From NCBI GenBank assembly GCA_018268465.1, contig JAFDWN010000037.1, positions 107,241-171,240 of the forward strand: a stretch of 64,000 bases of DNA, given 5' to 3'. How positions within the stretch are numbered: the first letter of the stretch is position 1; the number at the start of each line of letters is the position of its first letter. The DNA is from Actinomycetota bacterium. Its GTDB lineage: Bacteria; Actinomycetota; Actinomycetes; Mycobacteriales; Mycobacteriaceae. The notes beneath the pieces are model-generated. The model ran no database searches, was not told the DNA's origin, and was given only the letters and a program-made list of their open reading frames with translations. Position numbers and translations under genes: made by a program. This document shows, piece by piece, positions 46,992 to 56,583 of this stretch.

Positions 46992-49253
46992 ATGGGAATG
47001 TCATTGCACGTGGGGCGGATCGGTGCGCTGGCGGTCGCACTGGGGATCGGCGCGGCGGTGGCGACCGGCGGACACGGCGTCGCCTGGGCCGACACCTCGT
47101 CGTCGGACACCGCGGCATCCGGAGAGACGCCCGCAAAGGACTCCCCCGCCACCTCGTCGGGCCCGTCGGGTCAGGCGCCGACATCCACCGTGGGCGGCAC
47201 GGGCGCCGGGCAGGTGAGCGCCGGCGGCGCGACGAGGTCCGCGGGCAGCCCCGCCGCGCCGGGTGTGAAGAAACCGAAGCGCTGGCCCGGGCCGGGCGTG
47301 GCCATCAGCTCCGGTGGCGCCCTGACCAGTTCGAGGGTCACCGGCGCGGGTCCCGACCGCAAACCCCGCATCGGCGTGCGCAAACCGGCCGGCACCGGCT
47401 CGGCACCCACGCCCGACACCGATCCGAAACCCCAGCCGGAACCCGACACCACGACCCGCGACGAGACCGCACCGACACCCGAACCGGACACCACGCGGGC
47501 CGCCCCCGTTGCGGTGGCTCCGAAACCGGCGCGTACGGGCACCCGTGCGCCCGCCCCCGAGTGGCGGCCGAAGGTGACGGCGGCCGAACCGGCCCCGGTG
47601 CGCGCGACCACGGTCGTCGGGGCGATAAAGGACGCGGTCGACCGCGCCGGAGACGTCGCGCGCCGAGTCGTCGACGCTCCGGCATCCGCGCCCGCCACGT
47701 TCACCCCGCCGCCGGCGACGGACATCGCGCCGATCTCGAAGACCCCGTCGGCCACCACCCCGCTCGTCGCGCAGACCATTCCCGATCCGCCCGCCGCCCA
47801 GCCGACCACCAGGACGGTCGTCACGGGTCTACTCGCCGCGGTCGGCATCGCGCCCCTGGCCACCGGCACGCCGCTGACGCCGGCTCAACCCCCCGCCGCG
47901 TGGGCTCTGCTGGCCTGGGCACGGCGGGAGTTCGAACGCGGGTTCGGCCGCTCCGGCACACCGGTGACATCGGTGGCGACCACTGTCCCCGTTGCCACCG
48001 CCATGGCCACCGAAGCCGTGCCCACCGCGGCGGTCGCCGCCGCGCCAGCCGTCGGCACCACCCGCTCTCTCGGCTGGATCACCGGACCGGGCATCACCGG
48101 CGGGTTCAACATCGGGGGCACCGACCTCGGCATCATGTGGGACGACGGCAACGGCAACATCCTCACCATCTTCGGCGACACCTTCCGCGAACCCGCCATG
48201 GTCAACGACTGGCGGTCCAATGTGCTGCTGCGCAGCAGCACCCGGGATCTGTCCAACGGCATGACCTTCGACGCCGCGGTGGTCGGATCGGGCGTCTGGT
48301 CGGCGCAGGGCCCGGCCGTCCAGGTCATCAAGGATCCCGGGTTCCTGGGCTTGTTCGGGTCGACCACGACCATCATCCCGACGGCCGGCATTTCGGTCAC
48401 CGACGCCCAGGGCAACACCACCCAGTACGTGAACTTCATGTCGGTGCGGACCTGGGACAGCCCGGGGCGCTGGACCACCAACTACTCGGCCATCGCCTAC
48501 TCCACCGACGGTGGGCAGACCTGGCAGGTCGACCCCGGTACGGTGCGTTCCTCGGGATGGCTGCGGGCCAGTTCGTCCTACCAGCCCGGTAACCAGAACT
48601 TCCAGCAGGGCGCCTACACCTACGGCGATCCCGACGACGCGAATTCCTATAACGCGCAGGGTGTTCCGTATATCTACTCCTACGGCACACCCTCCGGGCG
48701 CGGCGGCTCGGCGTACCTGTCGCGGGTGCCCGAGGACCGGATCCTGCAGCAGGGTGAGTACGAATACTGGAACGGTTCGACGTGGGTGAAGGGCGACCCG
48801 TCGGCGGCCGTGCCGGTGATCGGCGCGACCGACCAGTCCGCGCCGCTGCCCGGCGTCTTCGGCTGGATCCAGAAGATCGTCACCGACTTCCTCGGCGGGA
48901 TCGTGGTCGGCGGGCTGACCGGCGGCAACGTCAGCGAGATGTCCGTTCAGTACAACCAGTACCTGGACCAGTACGTGGTGCTCTACACCGACGGCAGCAA
49001 CAACGTCGTGATGCGCACCGCGGACTCTCCGCAGGGCGAGTGGTCCGAGCCGACCACCCTGGCCACCTCGGCGCAGTACCCGGGGCTGTACGCCCCGATG
49101 ATCCATCCGTGGTCGGGGACGGCCAACGCCGGCGAGGGCAACGAGCAGTACCTGTACTGGAATCTGTCGCAGTGGACGCCGTACTACAACGTGAGGTTCA
49201 TGGAGACCGACCTGGAACCCACCCGCCAGCAGCAGAACGTCGTCCTGGTGTAG
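46992..49253 (+). CDS. Large secreted DUF4185 protein 3 (GH183-like)
   Basis: A 753-residue exported protein. The leader HVGRIGALAVALGIGAAVAT ending near VAWADT is of a type shared by several large secreted mycobacterial proteins. A Pro/Thr/Ala-rich linker fills residues ~35-345. The DUF4185 domain follows: LGWITGPGITGGFNIGGTDL, IMWDDGNGN, TIFGDTFREP and the C-terminal YAPMIHPWSG. AAAGAG precedes ATG 46992; ATG 46998 is an option. The linker should span the wall. Arabinan hydrolysis is likely by family, not proven. Confidence 0.86.
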   Translation: MGMSLHVGRIGALAVALGIGAAVATGGHGVAWADTSSSDTAASGETPAKDSPATSSGPSGQAPTSTVGGTGAGQVSAGGATRSAGSPAAPGVKKPKRWPGPGVAISSGGALTSSRVTGAGPDRKPRIGVRKPAGTGSAPTPDTDPKPQPEPDTTTRDETAPTPEPDTTRAAPVAVAPKPARTGTRAPAPEWRPKVTAAEPAPVRATTVVGAIKDAVDRAGDVARRVVDAPASAPATFTPPPATDIAPISKTPSATTPLVAQTIPDPPAAQPTTRTVVTGLLAAVGIAPLATGTPLTPAQPPAAWALLAWARREFERGFGRSGTPVTSVATTVPVATAMATEAVPTAAVAAAPAVGTTRSLGWITGPGITGGFNIGGTDLGIMWDDGNGNILTIFGDTFREPAMVNDWRSNVLLRSSTRDLSNGMTFDAAVVGSGVWSAQGPAVQVIKDPGFLGLFGSTTTIIPTAGISVTDAQGNTTQYVNFMSVRTWDSPGRWTTNYSAIAYSTDGGQTWQVDPGTVRSSGWLRASSSYQPGNQNFQQGAYTYGDPDDANSYNAQGVPYIYSYGTPSGRGGSAYLSRVPEDRILQQGEYEYWNGSTWVKGDPSAAVPVIGATDQSAPLPGVFGWIQKIVTDFLGGIVVGGLTGGNVSEMSVQYNQYLDQYVVLYTDGSNNVVMRTADSPQGEWSEPTTLATSAQYPGLYAPMIHPWSGTANAGEGNEQYLYWNLSQWTPYYNVRFMETDLEPTRQQQNVVLV

Positions 49254-49346
49254 CGCACCCGGCGTATCCGCGCCCCCGATCGGTGTAACCCCGGTGCCTA
49301 TCTCTGGATGAGGCGCCGAACCGGTCGACGCCGGAAAGGCGCTCCG

Positions 49347-49844
49347 ATGCTCCAGCGTGAATTGTCACTGACCCAACTGACCGCCACCCGCGCGTCCGGC
49401 GCGGTCGTGCTCATCCGCCTCTACGTGGGGCTCATCTTCGCCGGCGAAGGCGTGCTCAAATTCCTGCGGCCCGATTCCCTGGGCACGGGCCGGTTCGAGA
49501 AAGCCGGCATCCCCGCCGGCGCGTTCTTCGCCAACCTCGACGCCGTCTTCGAAATCGGTTGCGGCGTACTCATTCTGGTGGGTCTGATCACCAGGCTCGC
49601 GGCCGTGCCGATGATCGTCGACATGCTGGGCGCCCTGTTCATCACCAAGGTGCCGATCCTTTGGGGTGCCGCCCCGCTCTACCCCAAGGAGCAGGGCTTC
49701 TGGGACTTCTTCCACGAGGGGCGCCTGGAGGTGGCGATGCTCTGCGGCTCGGTGTTCCTGCTCATCGTCGGCGCGGGCACGCTGTCCCTCGACGCGCGGC
49801 GGGGTACCGACGAACGGGCGGCCGCGAGAGCGGGCGTCCGCTGA
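49347..49844 (+). CDS. DoxX-family membrane protein
   Basis: A 165-residue four-helix protein with the DoxX marks LIRLYVGLIFAGEGVLKF and IPAGAFFANLDAVFEIGCGV. The family is tied to redox and thiol homeostasis and to quinone-linked membrane complexes. ATG 49347 follows GGAAAGGCG. It lies 94 bp after the secreted DUF4185 gene and about 150 bp before the ECF sigma factor, possibly within reach of its redox circuit. Confidence 0.85.
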   Translation: MLQRELSLTQLTATRASGAVVLIRLYVGLIFAGEGVLKFLRPDSLGTGRFEKAGIPAGAFFANLDAVFEIGCGVLILVGLITRLAAVPMIVDMLGALFITKVPILWGAAPLYPKEQGFWDFFHEGRLEVAMLCGSVFLLIVGAGTLSLDARRGTDERAAARAGVR

Positions 49845-49994
49845 CCATCCGGTCACAGCATCCAGACGCCGGATACACAGCGATCTCCAAGGCCGAAAGA
49901 GTGACGGTGGCGGGTGATTCCGAGCAACAATGAGGCGCGCCGTGCCCGATCCGGGCGGGCGGACGTGCTGCGGTCTGGGAGAGGGCTGCAATCG

Positions 49995-50489
49995 GTGACG
50001 GATGCGGCGTATCCGGATTGGGATGCGGTGTACCGCGACAACGTCACCTGGGTATACCGGCTGATGTACGGCAAGGTCGGAAACCAGCCCGACGCCGAGG
50101 ATCTGACCGCCGAGGTGTTCATGACGGCGTTACGTCCGCTGCGGGTGTCGGCCACCGTCCCCGAGGTACGCCGCTACCTGCGGATGACGGCGCGTACAGT
50201 GCTGGCGGCCTACTGGGCGGACCGGATGGGCCGTGAGGTGACCACGATCGAGGACGACGTTCCCGAGCCGGATCGGCCGGGGACTCCCGCCGATCCCCCG
50301 GACATGGTGGGACCGTTGTTGGCGAGTCTGCCGGACAACTACCGGCGGATCCTGGAACTGCGCTTCCTGCAGGCGTTCTCGATCCGGGAGGCGGCCAGCC
50401 AGATGGGCGTGAGTGTCGCCAATGCGAAGGTGTTGCAGTACCGTGCGCTGCGGATGGCGGCACGGACGGGTGAGGAGTGGTCACGGTGA
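49995..50489 (+). CDS. ECF-type RNA polymerase sigma factor
   Basis: A 164-residue sigma-70 family protein. Region 2 covers WDAVYRDNVTWVYRLMYGKV and DAEDLTAEVFM. Region 4 covers LPDNYRRILELRFLQAFSI and ASQMGVSVANAKVLQYRAL. GTG 49995 is preferred (GAGAGGG upstream) over an in-frame start at 49914. Its stop overlaps the Rieske protein start by four bases, the position usually taken by an anti-sigma gene. Confidence 0.88.
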   Translation: MTDAAYPDWDAVYRDNVTWVYRLMYGKVGNQPDAEDLTAEVFMTALRPLRVSATVPEVRRYLRMTARTVLAAYWADRMGREVTTIEDDVPEPDRPGTPADPPDMVGPLLASLPDNYRRILELRFLQAFSIREAASQMGVSVANAKVLQYRALRMAARTGEEWSR

Positions 50490-51190
50490 ACAAGCCGATC
50501 GTGCCCCGCTTCGTCGAAGGTCTGCTCAAGGGCCGCCCGACCGAACGTGCGCGGCCGGACGACGCCGACGCCCGGGACATGAAGACCGCCATCGAACTGC
50601 GCGCCGCCCGGTTGGGCAGCGACGCGCCGCGTGAAGAGTTCGTCACCGGCCTGCATCGGCGGCTGGCGAATGCGATGGCCGACGCACCGGCGCCGACCTC
50701 CGGACGCGGCCCGATGGGCACCCGCCGGCAGGTGGTGATCGGGACGGGCCTGGCCGCGGCGTCGGCTGCCGCCGGACTCGTCGTCGGCCGTGCCCTGCCG
50801 GGCGATACCCCGAAGGAGACCACCCCTGCCGCGCCGCCGGCACAGGGCGAGCTCCAGCCCAACGACGGTGTGTGGCAGGCCGTCGGCGCCGGCGCCGACC
50901 TGACCGACGGGCAGGCCATGGCGTTCGATCTCGGTTCGGTGCGGGGGTTCGTGCACCGCAACGGCCCGCAGCTGCGGGCGGTGTCGGGCAGCTGCACCCA
51001 CCAGGGGTGCGCACTGTGGCTGGATGCCGCCGCGGCGCGGTTGCGGTGCCCGTGTCATACGACGTCGTTCTCGCTGGACGGTGTGACACTGACCCACCAA
51101 CTGCCGATCGCCCCGGCCCCGCTACCGACGCTGCAGGTCCGCGAGACCGACGGACGGATCGAGGTCTTCGCGCCGACCGAGCCCGCGTGA
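50486..51190 (+). CDS. Membrane-anchored Rieske [2Fe-2S] protein coupled to the ECF sigma factor
   Basis: A 234-residue protein in three parts. Residues 1-~75 form a cytosolic charged helical region, including REEFVTGLHRRLANAM. A twin-arginine motif (Arg80-Arg81, GTRRQVVIGTGLAAAS) and one helix at ~84-101 follow. The exterior Rieske domain has CTHQGC and CPCHTTSF as cluster ligands. GTG 50486 has GAGGAG eight bases upstream and overlaps the sigma stop (GTGA). The layout suggests a redox-sensing anti-sigma factor, with the N-terminal part holding sigma. That role is inference; no zinc anti-sigma HxxxCxxC motif is present. Confidence 0.85.
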   Translation: MNKPIVPRFVEGLLKGRPTERARPDDADARDMKTAIELRAARLGSDAPREEFVTGLHRRLANAMADAPAPTSGRGPMGTRRQVVIGTGLAAASAAAGLVVGRALPGDTPKETTPAAPPAQGELQPNDGVWQAVGAGADLTDGQAMAFDLGSVRGFVHRNGPQLRAVSGSCTHQGCALWLDAAAARLRCPCHTTSFSLDGVTLTHQLPIAPAPLPTLQVRETDGRIEVFAPTEPA

Positions 51191-51212
51191 CACGGCGTCC
51201 CTCGGATTCCGG

Positions 51213-52829
51213 TCAGCCGGATGCGTACTCCAGCACCCGTTCGGAGGAATCGACACGGCCGTTGCTGATGATCGTGAGCCGGTCGGGCCGCACCTCGTAG
51301 CGGGTGCCGTCGGCGGTGTTGACCACGTCGAAGCCGCCCCCGGAGCGCACCGCGTCGGCCAGTTCGATGCTGGCGCCGTCGCGGAGCCGTTCACCCCGGT
51401 AGTAGTAGCTTCCGGGCGACGTCTCGCAGACCACGGCCAGTGACTGTGCCGTGCGCACCATCGCCGCGGGCGTGGTGCCCGCGTCGCAGCGGGCGGAATG
51501 ACCGACGAATCCTTGTGCGTCGGCTCCCGCCATGTCGGGCCGGGCGGTCGCCGACGTGGAGGTGGTGGTCGAGGGCGTGGTGGTCGTGGTGGACGGAGTC
51601 GTCGTCGCGGTCGTGGTCTGGGTGGTGGTGGTGGTGGTCGTCGTCGGGGCGGTGGTCGTGGTGTCGAACTCCGGCTCGGTGACCGAGGTGGTGACCGGCG
51701 CCGCACGCGGTGCCTGCTGCGATCCGCCGGTATCCCCGCTGATGAGGATCGCGCCCAGCAGCGCGGCGATACCGAACAGCACCACCGTGACGGCACCGAG
51801 CACCACCTGGGTACGGCCGAAGCGCGCACGCCTGACCGGTACCTGCGGCGGGGGCGGCGGTGGCGCCGGCAGCGCCTGCGGATAGGGCGTGAATCCGGTC
51901 GCGGCCGGATTCGGGTACAGCGCCGAGAATTGCCGGGTGGCCGGCGGCGCGGCGGCCGCAGGCGGCGGGGAGCTCGCCGCGGGCACCTCCGGTGCCGAGG
52001 CGGCCGCGGTAGCTGCCCGGGCCAGCTCACCGGCAGTGGCGTAGCGCACCGACGGGTTCTTGGCCATCCCCCTGGCGACGACGTCGTCGAAGGCACGACC
52101 GACACCGTGGCGCGCCGCGGAGGGCCGCGGAGGCGGCGCGAACATATGCGCGCTCATCATCTGGCGCACGTCACCGTTGTCGAACGGCGGCCGGCCGGTC
52201 AGGGACTCATAGAGCAGGCAGGCCAGTGAGTACACGTCGGCCTGCGGGCCCACCGGTTCGCCGCCGAATCGTTCCGGCGCCATGTAGGCACAGGAACCGA
52301 TGACCAGCCCGGTCATCGTGACACTCGCGTCACCGCCGGCATGGGCGATGCCGAAATCGACGAGATAGGCGAAGTCGTCGGGGGTGAGCAGCACGTTCTC
52401 CGGTTTGATGTCGCGGTGGACCAGCCCGTCGGCGTGGGCGGCGTCCAGCGCGGACGCGACCTGCGCGATGATCGACACCGCGCGCCGGGGTTGGAGTCCG
52501 CCCTGTGCGCGCAGCACGTCGTGCAGACTGGCCCCCTCGACCAGACGCATGTCGATGTAGAGCACGCCGTCGATGTCACCGAAGTCGTGGACGGGGATGA
52601 CGTGCGGCTCCTGCAGACGTGCGGCCACCCGGGATTCGCGCCGGAACCGTTCCTGGAAATTGGGGTCCGCCGCCAGTTCTGCCCGCAGCAGTTTCACCGC
52701 GACCATGCGGTCCCTGACCGTGTCGTAGGCGCGGTACACCTCACCCATCCCGCCCATGCCGATCAGCGACCGCAGCTCGTACGGCCCGAAGCGGGTACCG
52801 AGACGTGAGCCACGGTACGGGGAGGACAT
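51213..52829 (-). CDS. PknB-type Ser/Thr protein kinase with Thr-rich linker and exterior domain
   Basis: A 538-residue transmembrane kinase. The cytosolic kinase domain (~15-275) has the glycine loop IGMGGMGEVY, Lys46, HRD at 138-140 and DFG at 158-160. A Pro/Ala juxtamembrane region leads to one helix near residue 370 (VVLGAVTVVLFGIAALLG). A Thr-rich linker and a ~105-residue exterior domain with two Cys follow. ATG 52829 follows AAGGGATC; the longer frame is rejected. It is convergent with the Rieske gene, 22 bp apart. No PASTA repeats are present. Confidence 0.92.
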   Translation of the reverse strand: MSSPYRGSRLGTRFGPYELRSLIGMGGMGEVYRAYDTVRDRMVAVKLLRAELAADPNFQERFRRESRVAARLQEPHVIPVHDFGDIDGVLYIDMRLVEGASLHDVLRAQGGLQPRRAVSIIAQVASALDAAHADGLVHRDIKPENVLLTPDDFAYLVDFGIAHAGGDASVTMTGLVIGSCAYMAPERFGGEPVGPQADVYSLACLLYESLTGRPPFDNGDVRQMMSAHMFAPPPRPSAARHGVGRAFDDVVARGMAKNPSVRYATAGELARAATAAASAPEVPAASSPPPAAAAPPATRQFSALYPNPAATGFTPYPQALPAPPPPPPQVPVRRARFGRTQVVLGAVTVVLFGIAALLGAILISGDTGGSQQAPRAAPVTTSVTEPEFDTTTTAPTTTTTTTTQTTTATTTPSTTTTTPSTTTSTSATARPDMAGADAQGFVGHSARCDAGTTPAAMVRTAQSLAVVCETSPGSYYYRGERLRDGASIELADAVRSGGGFDVVNTADGTRYEVRPDRLTIISNGRVDSSERVLEYASG

Positions 52830-53223
52830 CGTGGTGATCCCTTCGATCCGGCTGTGTGATTCGTGTCGTTCGCCGGCCCCGGCGCATCGGCGGACACCGG
52901 TCTGCCCGGTCCGGACCCCCACTGACCGCGTCGGCGAGGCAGCGGAACCTCGTGCGTTCGGTGCTCCACCCTAGCGACTCCGGGGCGCCGTTTCCGACCA
53001 TGCGCCGCCCGATCCGGGCCCGCGACATTGCTGCGTGCGGACCGGCGTGGGCGCCTCGATACCGAACAGGTCGGCACGGTGTTTGCCGTACGCTCACCGC
53101 GGTGTGATACACCCGCTGGTGGCGACCCGGAATGACGCCGGGCGGTCGCGGGCAGCCAGTAACCTACCGGTACACCACGATGAGGACTCTCGATGCGCCT
53201 GAGATCTCGGACACCATTGACGC
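52830..53223. promoter_or_regulatory. Divergent intergenic region, kinase/phosphofructokinase
   Basis: These 394 bp separate the kinase start (minus) from the phosphofructokinase start (plus) and must hold both promoters. I see no well-placed TANNNT box or Shine-Dalgarno site for the GTG at 53224, no strong palindrome and no supported gene. Confidence 0.4.
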
Positions 53224-55467
53224 GTGAATACGGACCGGGCCGCCGCCGTGGCTAGGGCAGGCGCCGCGCCCGCCAGCATCGGGGTCCTCACCAGCGGGGG
53301 CGACGCCCCGGGGATGAACGCGGCCGTCCGCGCCGTCATCCGCACCGGGCTGCATCACGGCATCGACGTGTACGCCGTCCACGAGGGGTACCAGGGCCTG
53401 GTCAAAGGCGGCGAGCTGATCCAGCGGATGGAAGCCGAGGACGCCGACGGCATCCTGCACCGGGGCGGCACGGCGATCGGCACCGCCCGGTCCCAGCAGT
53501 TCAGGACCCGCGAGGGCCGCCTGGCGGCCGCGAGGAACATGCTCGAACGGGGTATCGACGCGCTGGTCGTGATCGGCGGAGACGGCAGCCTCACCGGCGC
53601 CGACCTGTTCCGGCAGGAATGGCCGGACCTGCTCACCGAACTGGTCGACGCCGGCGAGGTTTCCGCGCCGGTCGCCGCGGATCATCCGTTTCTGCGCCTG
53701 GTCGGACTGGTCGGATCCATCGACAACGACATGTCGGGTACCGATATGACGATCGGCGCCGATACCGCACTGCACCGCATCGTCGACGCGATGGACGCAT
53801 TGCGCAGCACCGCCTCCAGCCACCAGCGCACGTTCGTCGTCGAGGTGATGGGCCGGCACTGCGGTTACCTGGCGCTGATGGCGTCTCTTGCCACAGCGGC
53901 GAACTGGCTGATGATCCCCGAGCAGCCGCCCGAGGCGGATTGGGCGCAGCGGTTGTGCAAAGCCGTCGAGGAGGGTCGCACGATCGGGCGGCGGCAGAGT
54001 GTGATCATCGTCGCCGAGGGCGCGCGGGACCGCGACGGCAACGCGATCACCGCCGCGCATATCAAGTCGCTGCTGGAGCAGGAACTCGGCGAGGACACCA
54101 GGATCACCATCCTGGGTCATGTCCAGCGCGGCGGTGCGCCGAGCGCCTTCGACCGGGTGCTGGCCACCCTGCTGGCCCATGCCGCCGTGGAGCGGCTGCT
54201 CACCGACGAACGCGATGCACCGGCGCAGCTCGTCGGCATGGGTGGCAACCGGGTGGTGTATTCACCGCTGATGGACTGTGTGGCGCAGACAAAGGCAGTT
54301 GCCGAACGGATTAAGGCGCAGGACTTCGAAGGCGCGATGTTGTTGCGCGGCGGCAGTTTCCGCGACTCCTATCAGATCCTGCGGACCATGCAGCAGGCCG
54401 CGCCGCGGCCCACCCCCGCGGGCAGGCGGCGTTTCCGGCTCGCGGTGGTGCACGGCGGCGGGCCGGCCCCGGGAATGAATAACGCGGTGCGCACCGCCGT
54501 GCGGCTCGGCCTGGACCGCGGCTACACGGTGCTGGCCGTCAAGAACGGGTTCCGCGGGCTGCGCGACGGCGACATCCACGAACTGGGCTGGATGGACGTG
54601 AGCGGGTGGGTGTCCGACGGTGGCGCCGAGATCGGCACCAACCGGTACGTCCCGCGCGGGGACGCCGTCGCACAGATCGCCAAACAGGTTGCCGCCCATC
54701 GCATCAACGGACTGCTGATGGCCGGCGGGTGGGCCGGATACCAGGCCGCGCACGAACTGCACCGGCACCGGCAGCGCCATGCGGCGCTGGATATCCCGAT
54801 CGTCTGCCTGCCGATGACCATCAACAACGACGTGCCGGGAACCGAATTGAGCATCGGCGCCGACACCGCGCTGAACAGCATCGTGTCCGACGTGGACAAG
54901 ATCCGGCAGTCCGCGGTCGCCTCGCGGCGGGTGTTCGTGGTCGAGGTGATGGGCCGGGACTGCGGCTATCTGGCGCTGCTGAGCGGGTTGGCCACCGGCG
55001 CGGAGCGCGTCTACCTTCCGGAGGAGGGTATTACGCTCGACGATCTGACCGCCGATGTGCACGGCCTCTCCGACGGCTTCCGATCGGGTAAACGACTCGG
55101 CCTGATCATCCGCAGCGAGAATGCCGACCCGGTCTACACCACGGGTTTCATCACCTCGCTGTTCGAGAAGGAGGGTGGCGACCTGTTCGACGCCCGCCAG
55201 GCCATCCTCGGGCACATCCAGGAGGGTGGCGATCCCTCGGCGTTCGACCGGATACAGGCGACCCGGCTGACGGCCCGCTGTATCGAATTCCTGTCCGAGC
55301 AGCTCGAATCCGGCGGACGAGCCAGCGCCATGATCGGATTCCAGTCAGGTCGGCTGCAATTCACCGATCTCACCTCCTACCCGCAACTCATCGAGCAGGA
55401 TGTGCAACGCCCGCTGGAACAGCGGTGGATGGAACGCCGCCGCCTGGCCGAGATCATGCGGGGGTAA
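53224..55467 (+). CDS. Double-domain (eukaryote-like) 6-phosphofructokinase
   Basis: A 747-residue protein with two complete PfkA domains in tandem, like the fused eukaryotic enzyme and unlike the ~340-residue bacterial one. The N-half (~18-395) keeps the ATP motif IGGDGS (118-122), catalytic Asp167 in GSIDNDMSGTD and MGRHCGY. The C-half (~405-747) has GGWAG in place of GGDGS and TINNDVPGTE, with Asn replacing the catalytic Asp, and so looks like an allosteric copy. The GTG start lacks a clear ribosome binding site. An ATP- or PPi-dependent role should be tested. Confidence 0.88.
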   Translation: MNTDRAAAVARAGAAPASIGVLTSGGDAPGMNAAVRAVIRTGLHHGIDVYAVHEGYQGLVKGGELIQRMEAEDADGILHRGGTAIGTARSQQFRTREGRLAAARNMLERGIDALVVIGGDGSLTGADLFRQEWPDLLTELVDAGEVSAPVAADHPFLRLVGLVGSIDNDMSGTDMTIGADTALHRIVDAMDALRSTASSHQRTFVVEVMGRHCGYLALMASLATAANWLMIPEQPPEADWAQRLCKAVEEGRTIGRRQSVIIVAEGARDRDGNAITAAHIKSLLEQELGEDTRITILGHVQRGGAPSAFDRVLATLLAHAAVERLLTDERDAPAQLVGMGGNRVVYSPLMDCVAQTKAVAERIKAQDFEGAMLLRGGSFRDSYQILRTMQQAAPRPTPAGRRRFRLAVVHGGGPAPGMNNAVRTAVRLGLDRGYTVLAVKNGFRGLRDGDIHELGWMDVSGWVSDGGAEIGTNRYVPRGDAVAQIAKQVAAHRINGLLMAGGWAGYQAAHELHRHRQRHAALDIPIVCLPMTINNDVPGTELSIGADTALNSIVSDVDKIRQSAVASRRVFVVEVMGRDCGYLALLSGLATGAERVYLPEEGITLDDLTADVHGLSDGFRSGKRLGLIIRSENADPVYTTGFITSLFEKEGGDLFDARQAILGHIQEGGDPSAFDRIQATRLTARCIEFLSEQLESGGRASAMIGFQSGRLQFTDLTSYPQLIEQDVQRPLEQRWMERRRLAEIMRG

Positions 55468-55475
55468 CCGACCTC

Positions 55476-56558
55476 TCAGCGTCCGGCGCCGTCGGCGAAC
55501 CCGGCCAGCGCGGCGCCGACGAGCCGGCCCAGGGTCGGCAGGTGATAGCCGCCCTCCTGCACCACCACCGTGGGCAGCCCCAATGCGCCCAGCAGGGCGC
55601 CGGCCCGGCGATAGCCCTCCACGGTCACCTGCAGCGGGCTTTCGGGGTCGTCGGCGGCGGCGTCCACCCCGAGGCCGACTACCAGCGCGGCGGCGCCGCG
55701 GTCGACGACGGCTTGCGCGGCCCGTTCGACGGCCGCCAGCCACCCCACGTCACCGGTTCCGGGCGCCAGCGCCACGTTGAGGTTCGCCTCCGACCCGAGC
55801 CCGCGCCCGGTCTCGTCGGGGAATCCGACATAGTGCGGAAACCAGCCGGCGCCGGGGTCGACGTGCACCGATGCGGTGAAGACGTCGGGGCGATCGTAGA
55901 AGATCGCCTGGGTGCCGTTGCCGTGGTGGGCGTCGACATCGACGACCGCGACCTCGGCGAAGCCGCCGTCGCGCAGCGCCTGCGCGGCGACGGCGGCGTT
56001 GTTGAGGTAGCACGAGCCGCCGTAGGCCGACCGCGTCGCGTGGTGACCCGGCGGGCGGGTCAGCGCGTAGGCCGCGGGCCGGCCCGACGTCACGACCTCG
56101 GCCGCGGTGCGGGCCACCCGGGTGGCGGCGCGGATGGCGCCCCAGCTACCCGGCCCGACCAGTGTCATCGTGTCGTAGCAGTACAGGCCCGCCTTGGCGT
56201 GCAGCGCCGCCGGCATCCGGCGCGGAAGCCCTTGGCACAGTTCGGGACTGGGGAACAAGTAGGGCACGACCCGGTGTGCGCCCTGGTCCGGGTAGCCGCC
56301 AGCGACCCAGCGGTCCCACACCCCGGCCAGGTGGTCGAGGAGTTCGGGTGAGTGCACGCAGGTGAGCCAGTTGTCGTCGTATTCGCGGGCGGGCACGATC
56401 TGGTAGTCCAGCGATCGCAGCGCCGACTCGATGACCGTGACCCGTTCGGCGACCTCGGCTGCCGCGGTGGGGACCCCGATCCAGATCTCCGACGCGGGGT
56501 CGTGATCCCGGCACCGTGGGTCGACGATCACGGGAATACCGGGAACACTCCGGGCCAC
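55476..56558 (-). CDS. Histone-deacetylase-like amidohydrolase (AcuC/polyamine deacetylase family)
   Basis: A 360-residue zinc deacetylase of the arginase-deacetylase fold: RPPGHHA (charge-relay His pair), DVDAHHGNGTQ (zinc Asp/His), VGLGVDAAADDP (zinc Asp, GVDA in place of GFDA) and QEGGY. GTG 56558 gives a compact N-terminus (PVIVDPRCRDHDP); a longer frame overlaps the divergent P1 peptidase gene and is rejected. Likely substrates are acetylated small amines, polyamines or lysines. It is divergent from the P1 peptidase across 25 bp and convergent with the phosphofructokinase, 8 bp apart. Confidence 0.87.
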   Translation of the reverse strand: MARSVPGIPVIVDPRCRDHDPASEIWIGVPTAAAEVAERVTVIESALRSLDYQIVPAREYDDNWLTCVHSPELLDHLAGVWDRWVAGGYPDQGAHRVVPYLFPSPELCQGLPRRMPAALHAKAGLYCYDTMTLVGPGSWGAIRAATRVARTAAEVVTSGRPAAYALTRPPGHHATRSAYGGSCYLNNAAVAAQALRDGGFAEVAVVDVDAHHGNGTQAIFYDRPDVFTASVHVDPGAGWFPHYVGFPDETGRGLGSEANLNVALAPGTGDVGWLAAVERAAQAVVDRGAAALVVGLGVDAAADDPESPLQVTVEGYRRAGALLGALGLPTVVVQEGGYHLPTLGRLVGAALAGFADGAGR

Positions 56559-56583
56559 CCGGGCAGCATGGCACGATGCGCGG

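Noticed and set aside
45788-48592. A 934-codon plus-strand frame spanning several genes
   Set aside because: It is Arg/Gly-rich without domains and runs across two minus-strand genes and the frame-shifted DUF4185 gene.
51545-51665. A GGT/CGT-rich low-complexity stretch as a microsatellite or regulatory repeat
   Set aside because: It is the coding sequence for the Thr-rich linker of the kinase and is irregular at the DNA level.
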